The position numbers and the translations under genes were made by a program. Source: Vreelandella populi (GTDB taxonomy: Bacteria; Pseudomonadota; Gammaproteobacteria; Pseudomonadales; Halomonadaceae). From it: 64,000 nucleotides of DNA. The stretch lies in assembly GCF_003989825.1 (NCBI RefSeq), contig NZ_RZHE01000008.1, forward strand, positions 124,001 to 188,000, given 5' to 3'. Of the stretch, positions 55,085-62,738 are shown one piece after another. The notes beneath the pieces were generated by a model, which made no database searches, was not told where the DNA came from, and saw only the letters and a program-made list of their open reading frames with translations. Within the stretch, counting starts at the first letter, position 1. Every line of letters begins with the position of its first letter.

Positions 55085-57295
55085 TTAGAAGTCATACGTT
55101 GCCGAGACCCAGAAACTGCGGCCATCCAGCGCAACGCCGTCAGTGGAGCGGAACGTCTCGGTGTAGTGGTAGGCAACGTAAGTATCGCTGTCGTATTGAT
55201 AGGTGTCGTAGGTGGAGAAGTCCTTATCAAAGAGATTATAAATGGTGCCAGCCAAACGAACGTTGTCAGAAACCTGGTAGGAGCTGCGTAGATTAAACAG
55301 CGTGTAACCTTTCAGGGTATTGCCCAGTTGATCGACCAGAGCGGCTGACGATCCGGTTACACCGCTGCTAAAGCGCTCACGCGAAGAGTAGTACTCGCCT
55401 TCCAGAGCGGTGGACCAGCGGTCGTTGATCGCCCAGTTAAGATCGGCAGTCAGCTTGTGCTTGGGCGCGTTGGTGAGTGCTTGGCCTTCATTCTCGCCGG
55501 AAGTAACTTCGGTGTCGGTATAGGTATAACCACCGCTGATCGTCCAGGCAGGCGCAATTTGATAGCTGCTGGTCAGTTCAACACCGCGAGTTTCCGCCCG
55601 GTCAACATTGACCGACTGACCGAAGCTGTCCTGCTGAGTGAAGTTACCCACGCTCAAGCAGTTAGCGGCATTGGCAAACGGCTGATTACCATTGGAATCG
55701 ATGAATTGGCAGTTGGGCAGGGCATCGCCATCGGCGATGCGATCACGGAACTGGGTGAAGAAGGCCGTGGCACCTACAGAGAAGCCATCGAGGTTGTTGT
55801 AAATAGCGCCCAACTCATAGTTGGTGCTTTTTTCAGGCTTGAGGTCGGGAGAGCCGAGACTGATCTCCTGACCCTGATTGGTGAAGCCATTGATGCCGTC
55901 GTGGAGCTGGTTGAGCGTGGGTGTTTTGTAGCCCTGGCTAATGCCGCCTTTCAGTGTCCAGTTATCAGTGGTTTCCCAGACCAGATAGCCACGTGGGCTA
56001 AAGTGACCGCCAAAGGCATCATGGTGCTCGTAACGCCCGCCCAGTGTCAGCGCCAGATCATTACGCAGGAACCACTCATCTTCAAGGAACATTGCCCAGC
56101 TTGACTGAGTGAATTTCTCGTTACCTGCCGTGCCGTCCTTGAGTTCGGCATCAATGTACTGGCCGCCAACGGTCACCATGTGGTCATCCAGCGGTGCAAC
56201 AAATTTGCTGTCGACCACGATATCGCGGTTTTCCAGAAGGCGTGATTCGCCTCCCTGAGCGACATAGCCGTAGTCGGGCGCGTTGCCCGCTGGCAGTGTG
56301 CGGCCAAGTGATTCGGTAAAGTTGTGAGTAACGCTACTCTCCAGGGTGCCTGCGGCATAGCGGCCGGTGTGTCCTACGGCAATCTGGTCGCGGTTAAAGC
56401 GCAGTTCATCTTCATAGCCGAATGTGGCGCCTGGCTGGGGTGTTGCGCAGTCGTTACGGTTTAAGCCATCTAGGCTGCCCAGGCGGCAGTCTGAGTTGTC
56501 GTAAACCTGGCGGGAGCGCTCGGCGTCCAGCCACAGTTCGTTGGTATCGTCCGCTATAAGGTTTAAGCGTCCACCAATCGAGTAGATGCGCGCTTCTGAG
56601 GGGCGCGGGTCGCGTCCTACGCTGTTTTCTACCATGCGCTCAGAGCTGTCGCGATCATATACCCGACCGCGAAGCTGCAGGCCCAAGGTATCTTCCACAA
56701 GCGGGCCGGAAGCATAGAGATTGATCGCTGAATCATTGCCCGCATCGCGATCCTGTTGGAAGGTGTTCTCGACCGTAACAGAGCCTGCCCAGTCGGTGCC
56801 GACGCGCCGGGTAATAATATTGATAACGCCGCCCATGGCGTCCGACCCGTAAAGCGTGGACATGGGGCCACGAATAACTTCGATGCGCTCAATGGCCGAG
56901 AGCGGCGGCATAAAGCTGGTGGAGGTCTCACCAAAACCGTTGGGCGTGACATCGCCGGAGGTATTCTGGCGGCGACCATCGATCAGAATCAGCGTATAAG
57001 CACTCGGCATGCCGCGGATGGAGATATTGTACCCGCCGGTTTTACCGGTGCCGGAACGCACATCAACGCCCGGTACATCGGCAATGGCTTCGGCAATGTT
57101 GGAAAACTGCTTTTGCTCTAATTCTTCTCGCGTTACTACAGAGATACTCGCAGGGGCGCTATTTAACGACTGCTCATACCCAGCGGCGGTAACAACCATA
57201 TTATTAAGCTGAGTATTCTCCTGAGCATTGGCCGCTCCAGCAGCAAGTCCAAGAGCAACGGCGCTGGTTAAAGCGTTGCGAGTAAAACGTGACAT
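55085..57295 (-). CDS. Second TonB-dependent siderophore receptor (FepA/CirA-like)
   Basis: Outer-membrane receptor of 736 residues, clearly related to its convergent neighbour. The signal peptide ends near 'GAANAQENTQ'; the TonB box is 'NNMVVTAAG'. Plug motifs 'ISIRGMPSAYTLILIDGRRQN' and 'IERIEVIRGPMSTLYGSDAMGG' are almost the same as in the first receptor. It differs by about 80 extra residues, mostly in barrel loops. The C-terminal strand ends with aromatic 'ATYDF'. RBS AAGGGG. A Fur box lies 28 bases upstream of the start. Probably for a catechol- or related siderophore; specificity unknown. Confidence 0.93.
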   Translation of the reverse strand: MSRFTRNALTSAVALGLAAGAANAQENTQLNNMVVTAAGYEQSLNSAPASISVVTREELEQKQFSNIAEAIADVPGVDVRSGTGKTGGYNISIRGMPSAYTLILIDGRRQNTSGDVTPNGFGETSTSFMPPLSAIERIEVIRGPMSTLYGSDAMGGVINIITRRVGTDWAGSVTVENTFQQDRDAGNDSAINLYASGPLVEDTLGLQLRGRVYDRDSSERMVENSVGRDPRPSEARIYSIGGRLNLIADDTNELWLDAERSRQVYDNSDCRLGSLDGLNRNDCATPQPGATFGYEDELRFNRDQIAVGHTGRYAAGTLESSVTHNFTESLGRTLPAGNAPDYGYVAQGGESRLLENRDIVVDSKFVAPLDDHMVTVGGQYIDAELKDGTAGNEKFTQSSWAMFLEDEWFLRNDLALTLGGRYEHHDAFGGHFSPRGYLVWETTDNWTLKGGISQGYKTPTLNQLHDGINGFTNQGQEISLGSPDLKPEKSTNYELGAIYNNLDGFSVGATAFFTQFRDRIADGDALPNCQFIDSNGNQPFANAANCLSVGNFTQQDSFGQSVNVDRAETRGVELTSSYQIAPAWTISGGYTYTDTEVTSGENEGQALTNAPKHKLTADLNWAINDRWSTALEGEYYSSRERFSSGVTGSSAALVDQLGNTLKGYTLFNLRSSYQVSDNVRLAGTIYNLFDKDFSTYDTYQYDSDTYVAYHYTETFRSTDGVALDGRSFWVSATYDF

Positions 57296-57322
57296 TGCGA
57301 TCCCCTTGTTTATGACTTATCC

Positions 57323-57341
57323 GCTAATGATATTGATTATC
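57323..57341 (-). promoter_or_regulatory. Fur box upstream of the second TonB receptor
   Basis: GCTAATGATATTGATTATC (plus-strand reading) matches 16 of 19 Fur consensus positions. It lies 28 bases from the receptor start, in the divergent region shared with the ABC importer, about 210 bases from the binding-protein start. Confidence 0.75.
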
Positions 57342-57500
57342 AAATGAGGCAAGAATTCTAAGAAGAAAAGTTCCCATGCGCGAGTTAATATCAAGGAACG
57401 TTATGTTGCAATAGAAGCAACGTAAGAGGTGGCTTTATGCGTTGCTATAAATGGAACGAAAAATTCTATGAATTTCTCTGAAATATGGATGCGTTTGATT

Positions 57501-57518
57501 TTGAGAATCGTTACTATT
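57501..57518 (+). promoter_or_regulatory. Weak Fur-like site ahead of the ABC importer
   Basis: TTGAGAATCGTTACTATT contains a Fur-like hexamer array with about 10 of 13 core matches (TGAGAATCGTTAC against TGATAATCATTAT), 30 bases before the binding-protein start. AT-rich surroundings. Given iron-related genes on both sides a second operator is plausible but the match is weak. Confidence 0.35.
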
Positions 57519-57548
57519 AAAGAAATAAATTAACAGTAAGGGTTCACA

Positions 57549-58472
57549 ATGCTGCGTACCGTACTGCGCCTTAGCCTGACCGGTGTATTGTTAAGTAGCT
57601 TGGCTGCCAATGCGCAAGCGCGGGAGCTGGATACTGCGTTTGGTGAAGTGGACGTGCCTGATGCACCAGAGCGTATCGTCACGCTTTATGAAGGCGCATT
57701 GGATGCGTCGGTCGCGGCGGGTGTCACGCCGATTGGGGCGATTGCTACGCGTGGCGGCAATGAGGTGGCGACTTACATCGGTGAGCATATCGATACCAGC
57801 CTGCTGGAAATGGTCGGTGTTGCTCGTGAAACCAATATTGAAGCCATCCTTCGCCTGGAGCCGGATCTGATTCTTGCTGCTCCCCAACTCCCCGAAGAGC
57901 AGTACCGTCTGCTTTCACGCATTGCCCCCACGGTTGTGCCCAATACCACAGGCTTCTCACAGGAAGGCTGGAAAGACGAGTCACGCCTTTTCGGGAAGGC
58001 GCTGGGTAAAGAAGCCGAGATTGTTGAGGCGCTTGAAGCCGTTGAGCAGCGCGCCGCTGAACTTAATGAGCGCCTCAGCGAGGCCGATGTGGGCGGTACC
58101 GCTTATATCGTGCGCTGGATGCCGGCAGGCCCGATGGTCATGTCGTCTGAACTGTTCTCGACTGGCGTTCTTGCTTCTACGGGGCTGACAGTTGATGACG
58201 AAGGCCTGGTCAAAGAAGGCAGTGCGCATAGCGATATACTGAGCCTTGAGAACCTCTCGCTAATTGATGGCGACTGGCTGTTTCTTGCCACACTTAACGA
58301 AGAAGGGCAGCAGGCCCTGGACGCCGCCGAGCAAAGCAGCGCCTTTACCCGCCTGAACGTGGTGCAGCAGGGCCATGTAGTTCCCGTCAATGGGCAAGTT
58401 TGGAGCAGTGCATCAGGCCCCTTGGCCGCTCAAGCTATTCTTGACGATATTGAAGAAGCCTTATTGCCGTGA
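57549..58472 (+). CDS. Ferric-siderophore ABC transporter periplasmic binding protein
   Basis: A secreted type-3 (TroA-fold) binding protein of 307 residues. Signal peptide cut near 'AANAQARELDT'. 'PERIVTLYEGALDASVAAGVTPIGAI', 'NIEAILRLEPDLILAA' and 'RIAPTVVPN' are typical of FepB/FhuD-like siderophore binders; no lipobox. Its stop overlaps the permease start (GTGA). Its place between a Fur-controlled receptor and FecCD permeases indicates that it carries the siderophore taken up by one or both receptors. FecB-, FatB- or FepB-like subtypes cannot be separated. Confidence 0.9.
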   Translation: MLRTVLRLSLTGVLLSSLAANAQARELDTAFGEVDVPDAPERIVTLYEGALDASVAAGVTPIGAIATRGGNEVATYIGEHIDTSLLEMVGVARETNIEAILRLEPDLILAAPQLPEEQYRLLSRIAPTVVPNTTGFSQEGWKDESRLFGKALGKEAEIVEALEAVEQRAAELNERLSEADVGGTAYIVRWMPAGPMVMSSELFSTGVLASTGLTVDDEGLVKEGSAHSDILSLENLSLIDGDWLFLATLNEEGQQALDAAEQSSAFTRLNVVQQGHVVPVNGQVWSSASGPLAAQAILDDIEEALLP

Positions 58473-59482
58473 AGGTTGCCTTCATACCGCAGCGTCTTGA
58501 ACAGCGTACGCTGCTCGTATTACTACTCACCGCCCTTGTGGCGGTGAGTGTCGTTAGTCTACTCGTTGGCGCGGGCTCCGTTTCGCCCTCCCAGGCGTTT
58601 TCGATGCTGTTGGGTAGTGAGGACAGCGAGGCGTATTTCGTGGTGTGGGAGCTGCGTGCACCACGTACTCTGATCGGCATCGCCGTGGGTATGGCGCTGG
58701 GCGTATCCGGGGCCCTGTTACAAGCGGTGGCGCGCAACCCGCTTGCCGAACCCGGTTTGCTGGGAGTAAGTGCCGGGGCTGCCTTCGCCGTGGCGCTTGC
58801 GTTGGTGCTTGGTGCCAGTGCGGCCTCTTTACGTATTTCAGTCGCCCAGGTGGGCGCATTGGTGGGCTGCCTGTGCGTACTGGGCGTTGCCCGCTGGCGT
58901 GGAGTGGGCAACGACCCCATACGCTTGGTGCTCGCTGGGGCGGCTTTTTCAGCGCTGTTAGGCGCGATGACCTCCCTGATTCTACTGTTCGACCAGCGCT
59001 CCGCTGACGAAGTGCGCTTTTGGGTAATTGGAAGTCTGGCCGGGCGTCGCCTGGAAGACCTATGGGCCGTTTTGCCTTCCATGGCGTTTTGTACCGTGCT
59101 TATCGCTCTGATTGCCCGGCCTCTTTCGGCGTTGGCGCTCGGTGAACGCATGGCCTCTGGGCTTGGCCATCACCCCCAGCTTATTCGAGCGTTGGTCGTT
59201 CTTTGCGTTGCTCTGTTAGTGGGCGCGGCCACGGCGATTGCCGGGCCGATTATCTTTGTGGGCCTGGTCGTGCCGTTTATTGCCCGCGCCTTTGCCGGGC
59301 CGGATATTCGGCGTACCCTGTGGTTCTGTCTACCCATTGGCCCCTTGATTATTCTGGCGGCTGATATCATTTCGCGTGTGGTAGTGTCGCCTTCTGAGCT
59401 GCCGCTCGGCGTGCTGACCGCCTTGTGCGGAGCGCCTGTGCTGATTGCTGCCGTTCGCGCCCGCCGGTTACCGATGTTATGA
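58469..59482 (+). CDS. FecCD-family siderophore permease, first subunit (FepD-like)
   Basis: Inner-membrane permease of 337 residues with about ten TM helices. 'WELRAPRTLIGIAVGMALGVSGALLQAVARNPLAEPGLLGVSAGAA' is the FecCD hallmark, and 'AIAGPIIFVGLVVPFIARAFAGPDIR' the ATPase-contact region. Start GTG 58469 overlaps the binding-protein stop (GTGA). Stop overlaps the next permease start as ATGA. Forms the heterodimeric channel with the next gene product. Confidence 0.94.
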   Translation: MKVAFIPQRLEQRTLLVLLLTALVAVSVVSLLVGAGSVSPSQAFSMLLGSEDSEAYFVVWELRAPRTLIGIAVGMALGVSGALLQAVARNPLAEPGLLGVSAGAAFAVALALVLGASAASLRISVAQVGALVGCLCVLGVARWRGVGNDPIRLVLAGAAFSALLGAMTSLILLFDQRSADEVRFWVIGSLAGRRLEDLWAVLPSMAFCTVLIALIARPLSALALGERMASGLGHHPQLIRALVVLCVALLVGAATAIAGPIIFVGLVVPFIARAFAGPDIRRTLWFCLPIGPLIILAADIISRVVVSPSELPLGVLTALCGAPVLIAAVRARRLPML

Positions 59483-60639
59483 ACTTGCCTATGACGCTGC
59501 GCTGGTTGAAACCTGAATTCAGAAAACATGGCGCCGCCGCGCTGGTATCCAATGACTCTTCCATGGGAATAGCGCCGTATGATGATGTGCCAGTAAAGCC
59601 ACCCAGCGGCTACTGGCGGTGGGGGGAGCGCCGAGGGGATGGGATCAGTATCCTGATCGAGCGACGCGCAGTTTGGGTTAATAGTGGACTGATGATAGTG
59701 CTGATGCTCGCCTGTATTGCTTACCTCAGCCTGGGTAGCGTCATTCTTGACCCGCGCGATGTCGTTCAGGCGCTGGCCGGGCAGGGCGATATGATGACCG
59801 GATTTATGGTGCAAGAGCTACGCCTGCCAAGACTTGTGGCGGCGTGCCTTACCGGCGGAGCATTCGCGCTGGCCGGCATTCTCATGCAAACCCTGGCCCG
59901 CAACCGGCTGGCGACACCAGGCATTATCGGGATCGATAATGGCGCTACTGCGTTTGCGGTGGCCTCGGTGGTGGGCATGAGCGTGTCACTGGCGCCTTCG
60001 GCGATGGCGTTGACCGGCGCCGTGACTGCCGCCGTGCTGACCTTTGGGCTTGCCGCAGGCAGCGGCACTCAGGGCTATCGTTTTATCGTGGCGGGCATTG
60101 GCGTGGGGGCTGTTTTCGGCGCCATTACCCAGCTGCTGTTGGCACGGGTAGCGATTGATACCGCCAATGCCGCTTACCCCTGGACAGTAGGTTCGCTGAA
60201 TGCCCGCTCCGGTGGCTCGGTTCAACTGCTGGGCATTGGCCTGGCGCTTGGCTTTGTGGTAGCGCTAACCTTGGCGCGCTCATTAACCGTTTTACGGTTT
60301 TCAGAAGCCACGGCCAGCGGATTGGGAATCAACACGAGTGCACGGCGCATTCAAATATTGCTGCTCTCAGTGGCTTTAACGGCACTGGCCGTAGCTGTTG
60401 CCGGACCTGTGGGCATGGTGGGGCTCATCGGCCCTGAAATTGCGCGGGCGCTGTCTACTCCGCGCCATGTGCCGGTGGTTGCTGCTACGTTGGCAGGCGC
60501 GTTAGTAATGGTGCTGTCTGACCTGGTAGGGCGCACACTGCTGGCGCCTATTGAGCTTCCGGTGGGAATTGTCACCGCGATTATTGGTGGCCCCTGGCTT
60601 TTATGGATTTTGATGCGCCCGCAACGGAGCCACGCATGA
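59479..60639 (+). CDS. FecCD-family siderophore permease, second subunit (FepG-like) with long N-terminus
   Basis: Inner-membrane permease of 386 residues. From the 'WVNSGLMIVLMLACIAYL' first TM helix onward it follows the FecCD pattern: 'LPRLVAACLTGGAFALAGILMQTLARNRLATPGIIGIDNGAT', 'VGMVGLIGPEIARALSTPRHVPV'. About 70 residues precede TM1, longer than usual, including 'PPSGYWRWGERRGDGIS'. Start ATG 59479 overlaps the first permease stop (ATGA), fixing the start. Its own stop overlaps the ATPase start as ATGA. Confidence 0.92.
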   Translation: MNLPMTLRWLKPEFRKHGAAALVSNDSSMGIAPYDDVPVKPPSGYWRWGERRGDGISILIERRAVWVNSGLMIVLMLACIAYLSLGSVILDPRDVVQALAGQGDMMTGFMVQELRLPRLVAACLTGGAFALAGILMQTLARNRLATPGIIGIDNGATAFAVASVVGMSVSLAPSAMALTGAVTAAVLTFGLAAGSGTQGYRFIVAGIGVGAVFGAITQLLLARVAIDTANAAYPWTVGSLNARSGGSVQLLGIGLALGFVVALTLARSLTVLRFSEATASGLGINTSARRIQILLLSVALTALAVAVAGPVGMVGLIGPEIARALSTPRHVPVVAATLAGALVMVLSDLVGRTLLAPIELPVGIVTAIIGGPWLLWILMRPQRSHA

Positions 60640-61445
60640 ACGATTTTCGAACTCCGCCGACGCTGGCTACCGAGGCGTTGAGTATGGGCTACGGCGCGCG
60701 GCGGGTAATTGATGGCCTGGATGTCAGTCTACCAAGTGCCAAGGTAACGGCCATTGTGGGGCCTAATGGCTGTGGCAAGTCAACGCTGCTGTCGGGTCTG
60801 GCGCGCTTGCATAAGCCGGATGTCGGTAGCGTGCTTTTAGACGGCAAGGATATTCAGCGCCTGCCGTCGCGCCAGCTTGCCACGCAATTGGCGTTGCTAC
60901 CCCAGGAGGCGGTCGCGCCAGAAGGCTTGACGGTCACTGAGTTGATCCGCTTTGGTCGTCAGCCGCATCAGGGTTGGCTTCGCCAATGGTCAGCAGAGGA
61001 CCAGCGCGTTGTGCAGCATGCCCTCCTGGCCGCAGGCCTTGAGGATCTAGCTGATCGGCCCATTGATGCACTTTCCGGCGGGCAGCGCCAACGCGCCTGG
61101 ATCGCCATGACCATTGCCCAACAAACGCCGCTTCTTCTGCTGGATGAGCCTACCTCCGCGCTGGATTTAGGCCATCAGATCGAAGTGTTCGAGCTGGTCC
61201 GCCACCTGGCAGGCCACGGGCGAACCGTGGTGATGGTACTGCACGATTTGGCCAGCGCCTGCCGTTATGCCGATCATTTGATTGCTATGTGCGATGGAAA
61301 AATTGTTGCTCAGGGCGCTCCCGACAAGGTAGTGACGCCCGAGCTAGTACGCAAGCTTTACCAAGTGGAGTGCACCCTGCTGACTGACCCGGATACGGGA
61401 AGCCCCCTGCTTGCCAATGTTCGCCGGACCCAGCAGCCTGCCTGA
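60636..61445 (+). CDS. Ferric-siderophore ABC transporter ATP-binding protein (FepC-like)
   Basis: ATPase of 269 residues. Walker A 'IVGPNGCGKSTLLSGLARL', Q-loop 'LALLPQEA', signature 'ALSGGQRQRAWIAMTIAQQ', Walker B 'LLLLDEPTSALDLGHQ' and switch His 'MVLHDLASACRYADHL' are all seen. The start ATG 60636 overlaps the permease stop (ATGA), so all four genes of this importer are translationally coupled. It powers uptake of the siderophore brought by the TonB receptors nearby. Confidence 0.95.
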   Translation: MNDFRTPPTLATEALSMGYGARRVIDGLDVSLPSAKVTAIVGPNGCGKSTLLSGLARLHKPDVGSVLLDGKDIQRLPSRQLATQLALLPQEAVAPEGLTVTELIRFGRQPHQGWLRQWSAEDQRVVQHALLAAGLEDLADRPIDALSGGQRQRAWIAMTIAQQTPLLLLDEPTSALDLGHQIEVFELVRHLAGHGRTVVMVLHDLASACRYADHLIAMCDGKIVAQGAPDKVVTPELVRKLYQVECTLLTDPDTGSPLLANVRRTQQPA

Positions 61446-61481
61446 GGGGGCAGACTGTGTCTGTAAAGAGTAGGGAAAAGG

Positions 61482-62072
61482 CTAACGGTTTATCAGCAGG
61501 GCATTCAGAGTGACCGGCACGTGTTCATCAATCTGCTGATAACCCAACATCGATAAAATGGTGCGTACCGTGCCATTGGCCATTAACGCGTTGCCATCCA
61601 GCGCCAATGGCTCAGCATGCGTTACGCGCACCTGATCGACGCCTTCGCGGGTAAAGCGTAACGGTACCGATTCCTGCTGATTAACCGCATCGGTCTGCAC
61701 CCGAAACGTCAGCGTTTCCACCAGTGATTCGCCAATATCCAGCGCATCCAGCCGCTCAGGCGGCATCTGTGCCGTCAGAGTGACCAGCGTGGTATTGGTC
61801 AGCAGCCCGGCCCAGGGAGGCAGGTCATTAAAGCGCGAAAGCAGATCGGTCTGGCTTAATTTAAGCGGCAAACGCAGCGTGCCATCCGGTGAAATATCAC
61901 CCTGCAAATTGCGCACCTGATGGTGATGCGCTTGCGGGGTCGCGCCATCTGTCTGGGTAATGGTCGCTTCTACGCGCGACTGGTCAGGATCAAGCTGCCA
62001 ATCAGCCTGAACGGGTACCGCCAACAGCAATGGAACTAAGGCAATTAAAGCTTTCACAGCGCGTCTCCGCAT
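61482..62072 (-). CDS. Periplasmic YceI-like protein
   Basis: A secreted protein of 196 residues; signal peptide cut near 'AVPVQADWQLD'. The mature start 'WQLDPDQSRVEATITQTDGA', 'VRNLQGDISPDGTLRLPLKLSQTDLL' and 'TFRVQTDAV' fit the YceI lipocalin-like beta-barrel, which binds isoprenoids or amphiphiles in known members. Sequence is at the divergent end of the family, so the fold assignment is moderate. The RBS AAGGGAG is good. Convergent with the siderophore ATPase gene, 36 bases apart. Confidence 0.72.
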   Translation of the reverse strand: MRRRAVKALIALVPLLLAVPVQADWQLDPDQSRVEATITQTDGATPQAHHHQVRNLQGDISPDGTLRLPLKLSQTDLLSRFNDLPPWAGLLTNTTLVTLTAQMPPERLDALDIGESLVETLTFRVQTDAVNQQESVPLRFTREGVDQVRVTHAEPLALDGNALMANGTVRTILSMLGYQQIDEHVPVTLNALLINR

Positions 62073-62186
62073 AAAGAACTCCCTTCAAGACCCGCAAACC
62101 TGCAAAAAGTGCCATTCCTGCATGAAGATACGTTCATAAGGGGGTAGCCTCACCCCCGCACATTCGCTATTATATGCACGCTTTTC

Positions 62187-62263
<77 letters not shown>

Positions 62264-62271
62264 TTTCCAAG

Positions 62272-62553
62272 TTAGCGCGAAGCAAGCTCATTAAAGAATA
62301 CTGGGTTGTCCTGAATCGTAGCTAACACTTTGGCTGCAAGGCCCGTAGGGTTGCGACGTTTTCCCTAGCTTTTGATGGTATCCACACTGGTTCCCATAGC
62401 TTCAGCAAACTCCGCTTGAGAGACATGAAGATTGGCCCGGATGGTCTTCACATCGGCCACCTTATAGCGTGTGATGCGGCTCGCCTGCGCTTTTCCCTGT
62501 TTGATCTCAACGGCTTCCTGCACCGATGTTTGCAGTTCGTCAAAAGTACTCAT
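62272..62553 (-). pseudogene. Helix-turn-helix antitoxin-like gene broken by an amber codon
   Basis: From ATG 62553 (GGGAGG seven bases upstream) the frame encodes an XRE-like protein 'MSTFDELQTSVQEAVEI...NLHVSQAEFAEAMGTSVDTIKS' and hits TAG at 62365-62367. Read-through continues in frame with 'GKRRNPTGLAAKVLATIQDNP' and more until TAA at 62272-62274. The NadS/HigA-type antitoxins have Trp exactly there (..SWE...R.PTG.A..LL), so TGG to TAG is the simplest event. The whole intact protein would be about 93 residues. No toxin gene is left beside it. The 3' end is nine bases from the tRNA. Confidence 0.8.
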
Positions 62554-62643
62554 TAGGAAACCTCCCTCTTTCCACTCATCTTCAGCACTGTCTGGGATAT
62601 GTTGACTACTACAGACTGCCAACAAAATTGGCTCGTCTAAGAT

Positions 62644-62670
62644 TTAAGTCTTGTTTACCTCGGCCGATAT
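62644..62670 (+). promoter_or_regulatory. Putative FliA (sigma-28) flagellar promoter of the second chemoreceptor
   Basis: TTAAGTCT, an 11-base spacer and GCCGATAT; matches 13 of 16 positions of TAAAGTTT-N11-GCCGATAA. It lies 69 bases upstream of the chemoreceptor start. The last ten bases (CGGCCGATAT with preceding TC) match the other FliA-type site at 27091. Confidence 0.65.
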
Positions 62671-62738
62671 CTACGGACGACCATATGGTCAACATCGGCG
62701 TGTCCCTTGATGGTACGCCTCAGTCATAAGGAGCCATC

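Noticed and set aside
58435..59151. 238-codon frame antisense to the siderophore permease
   Set aside because: Ser/Thr/Arg-rich translation typical of an antisense membrane-protein gene; no start signals.
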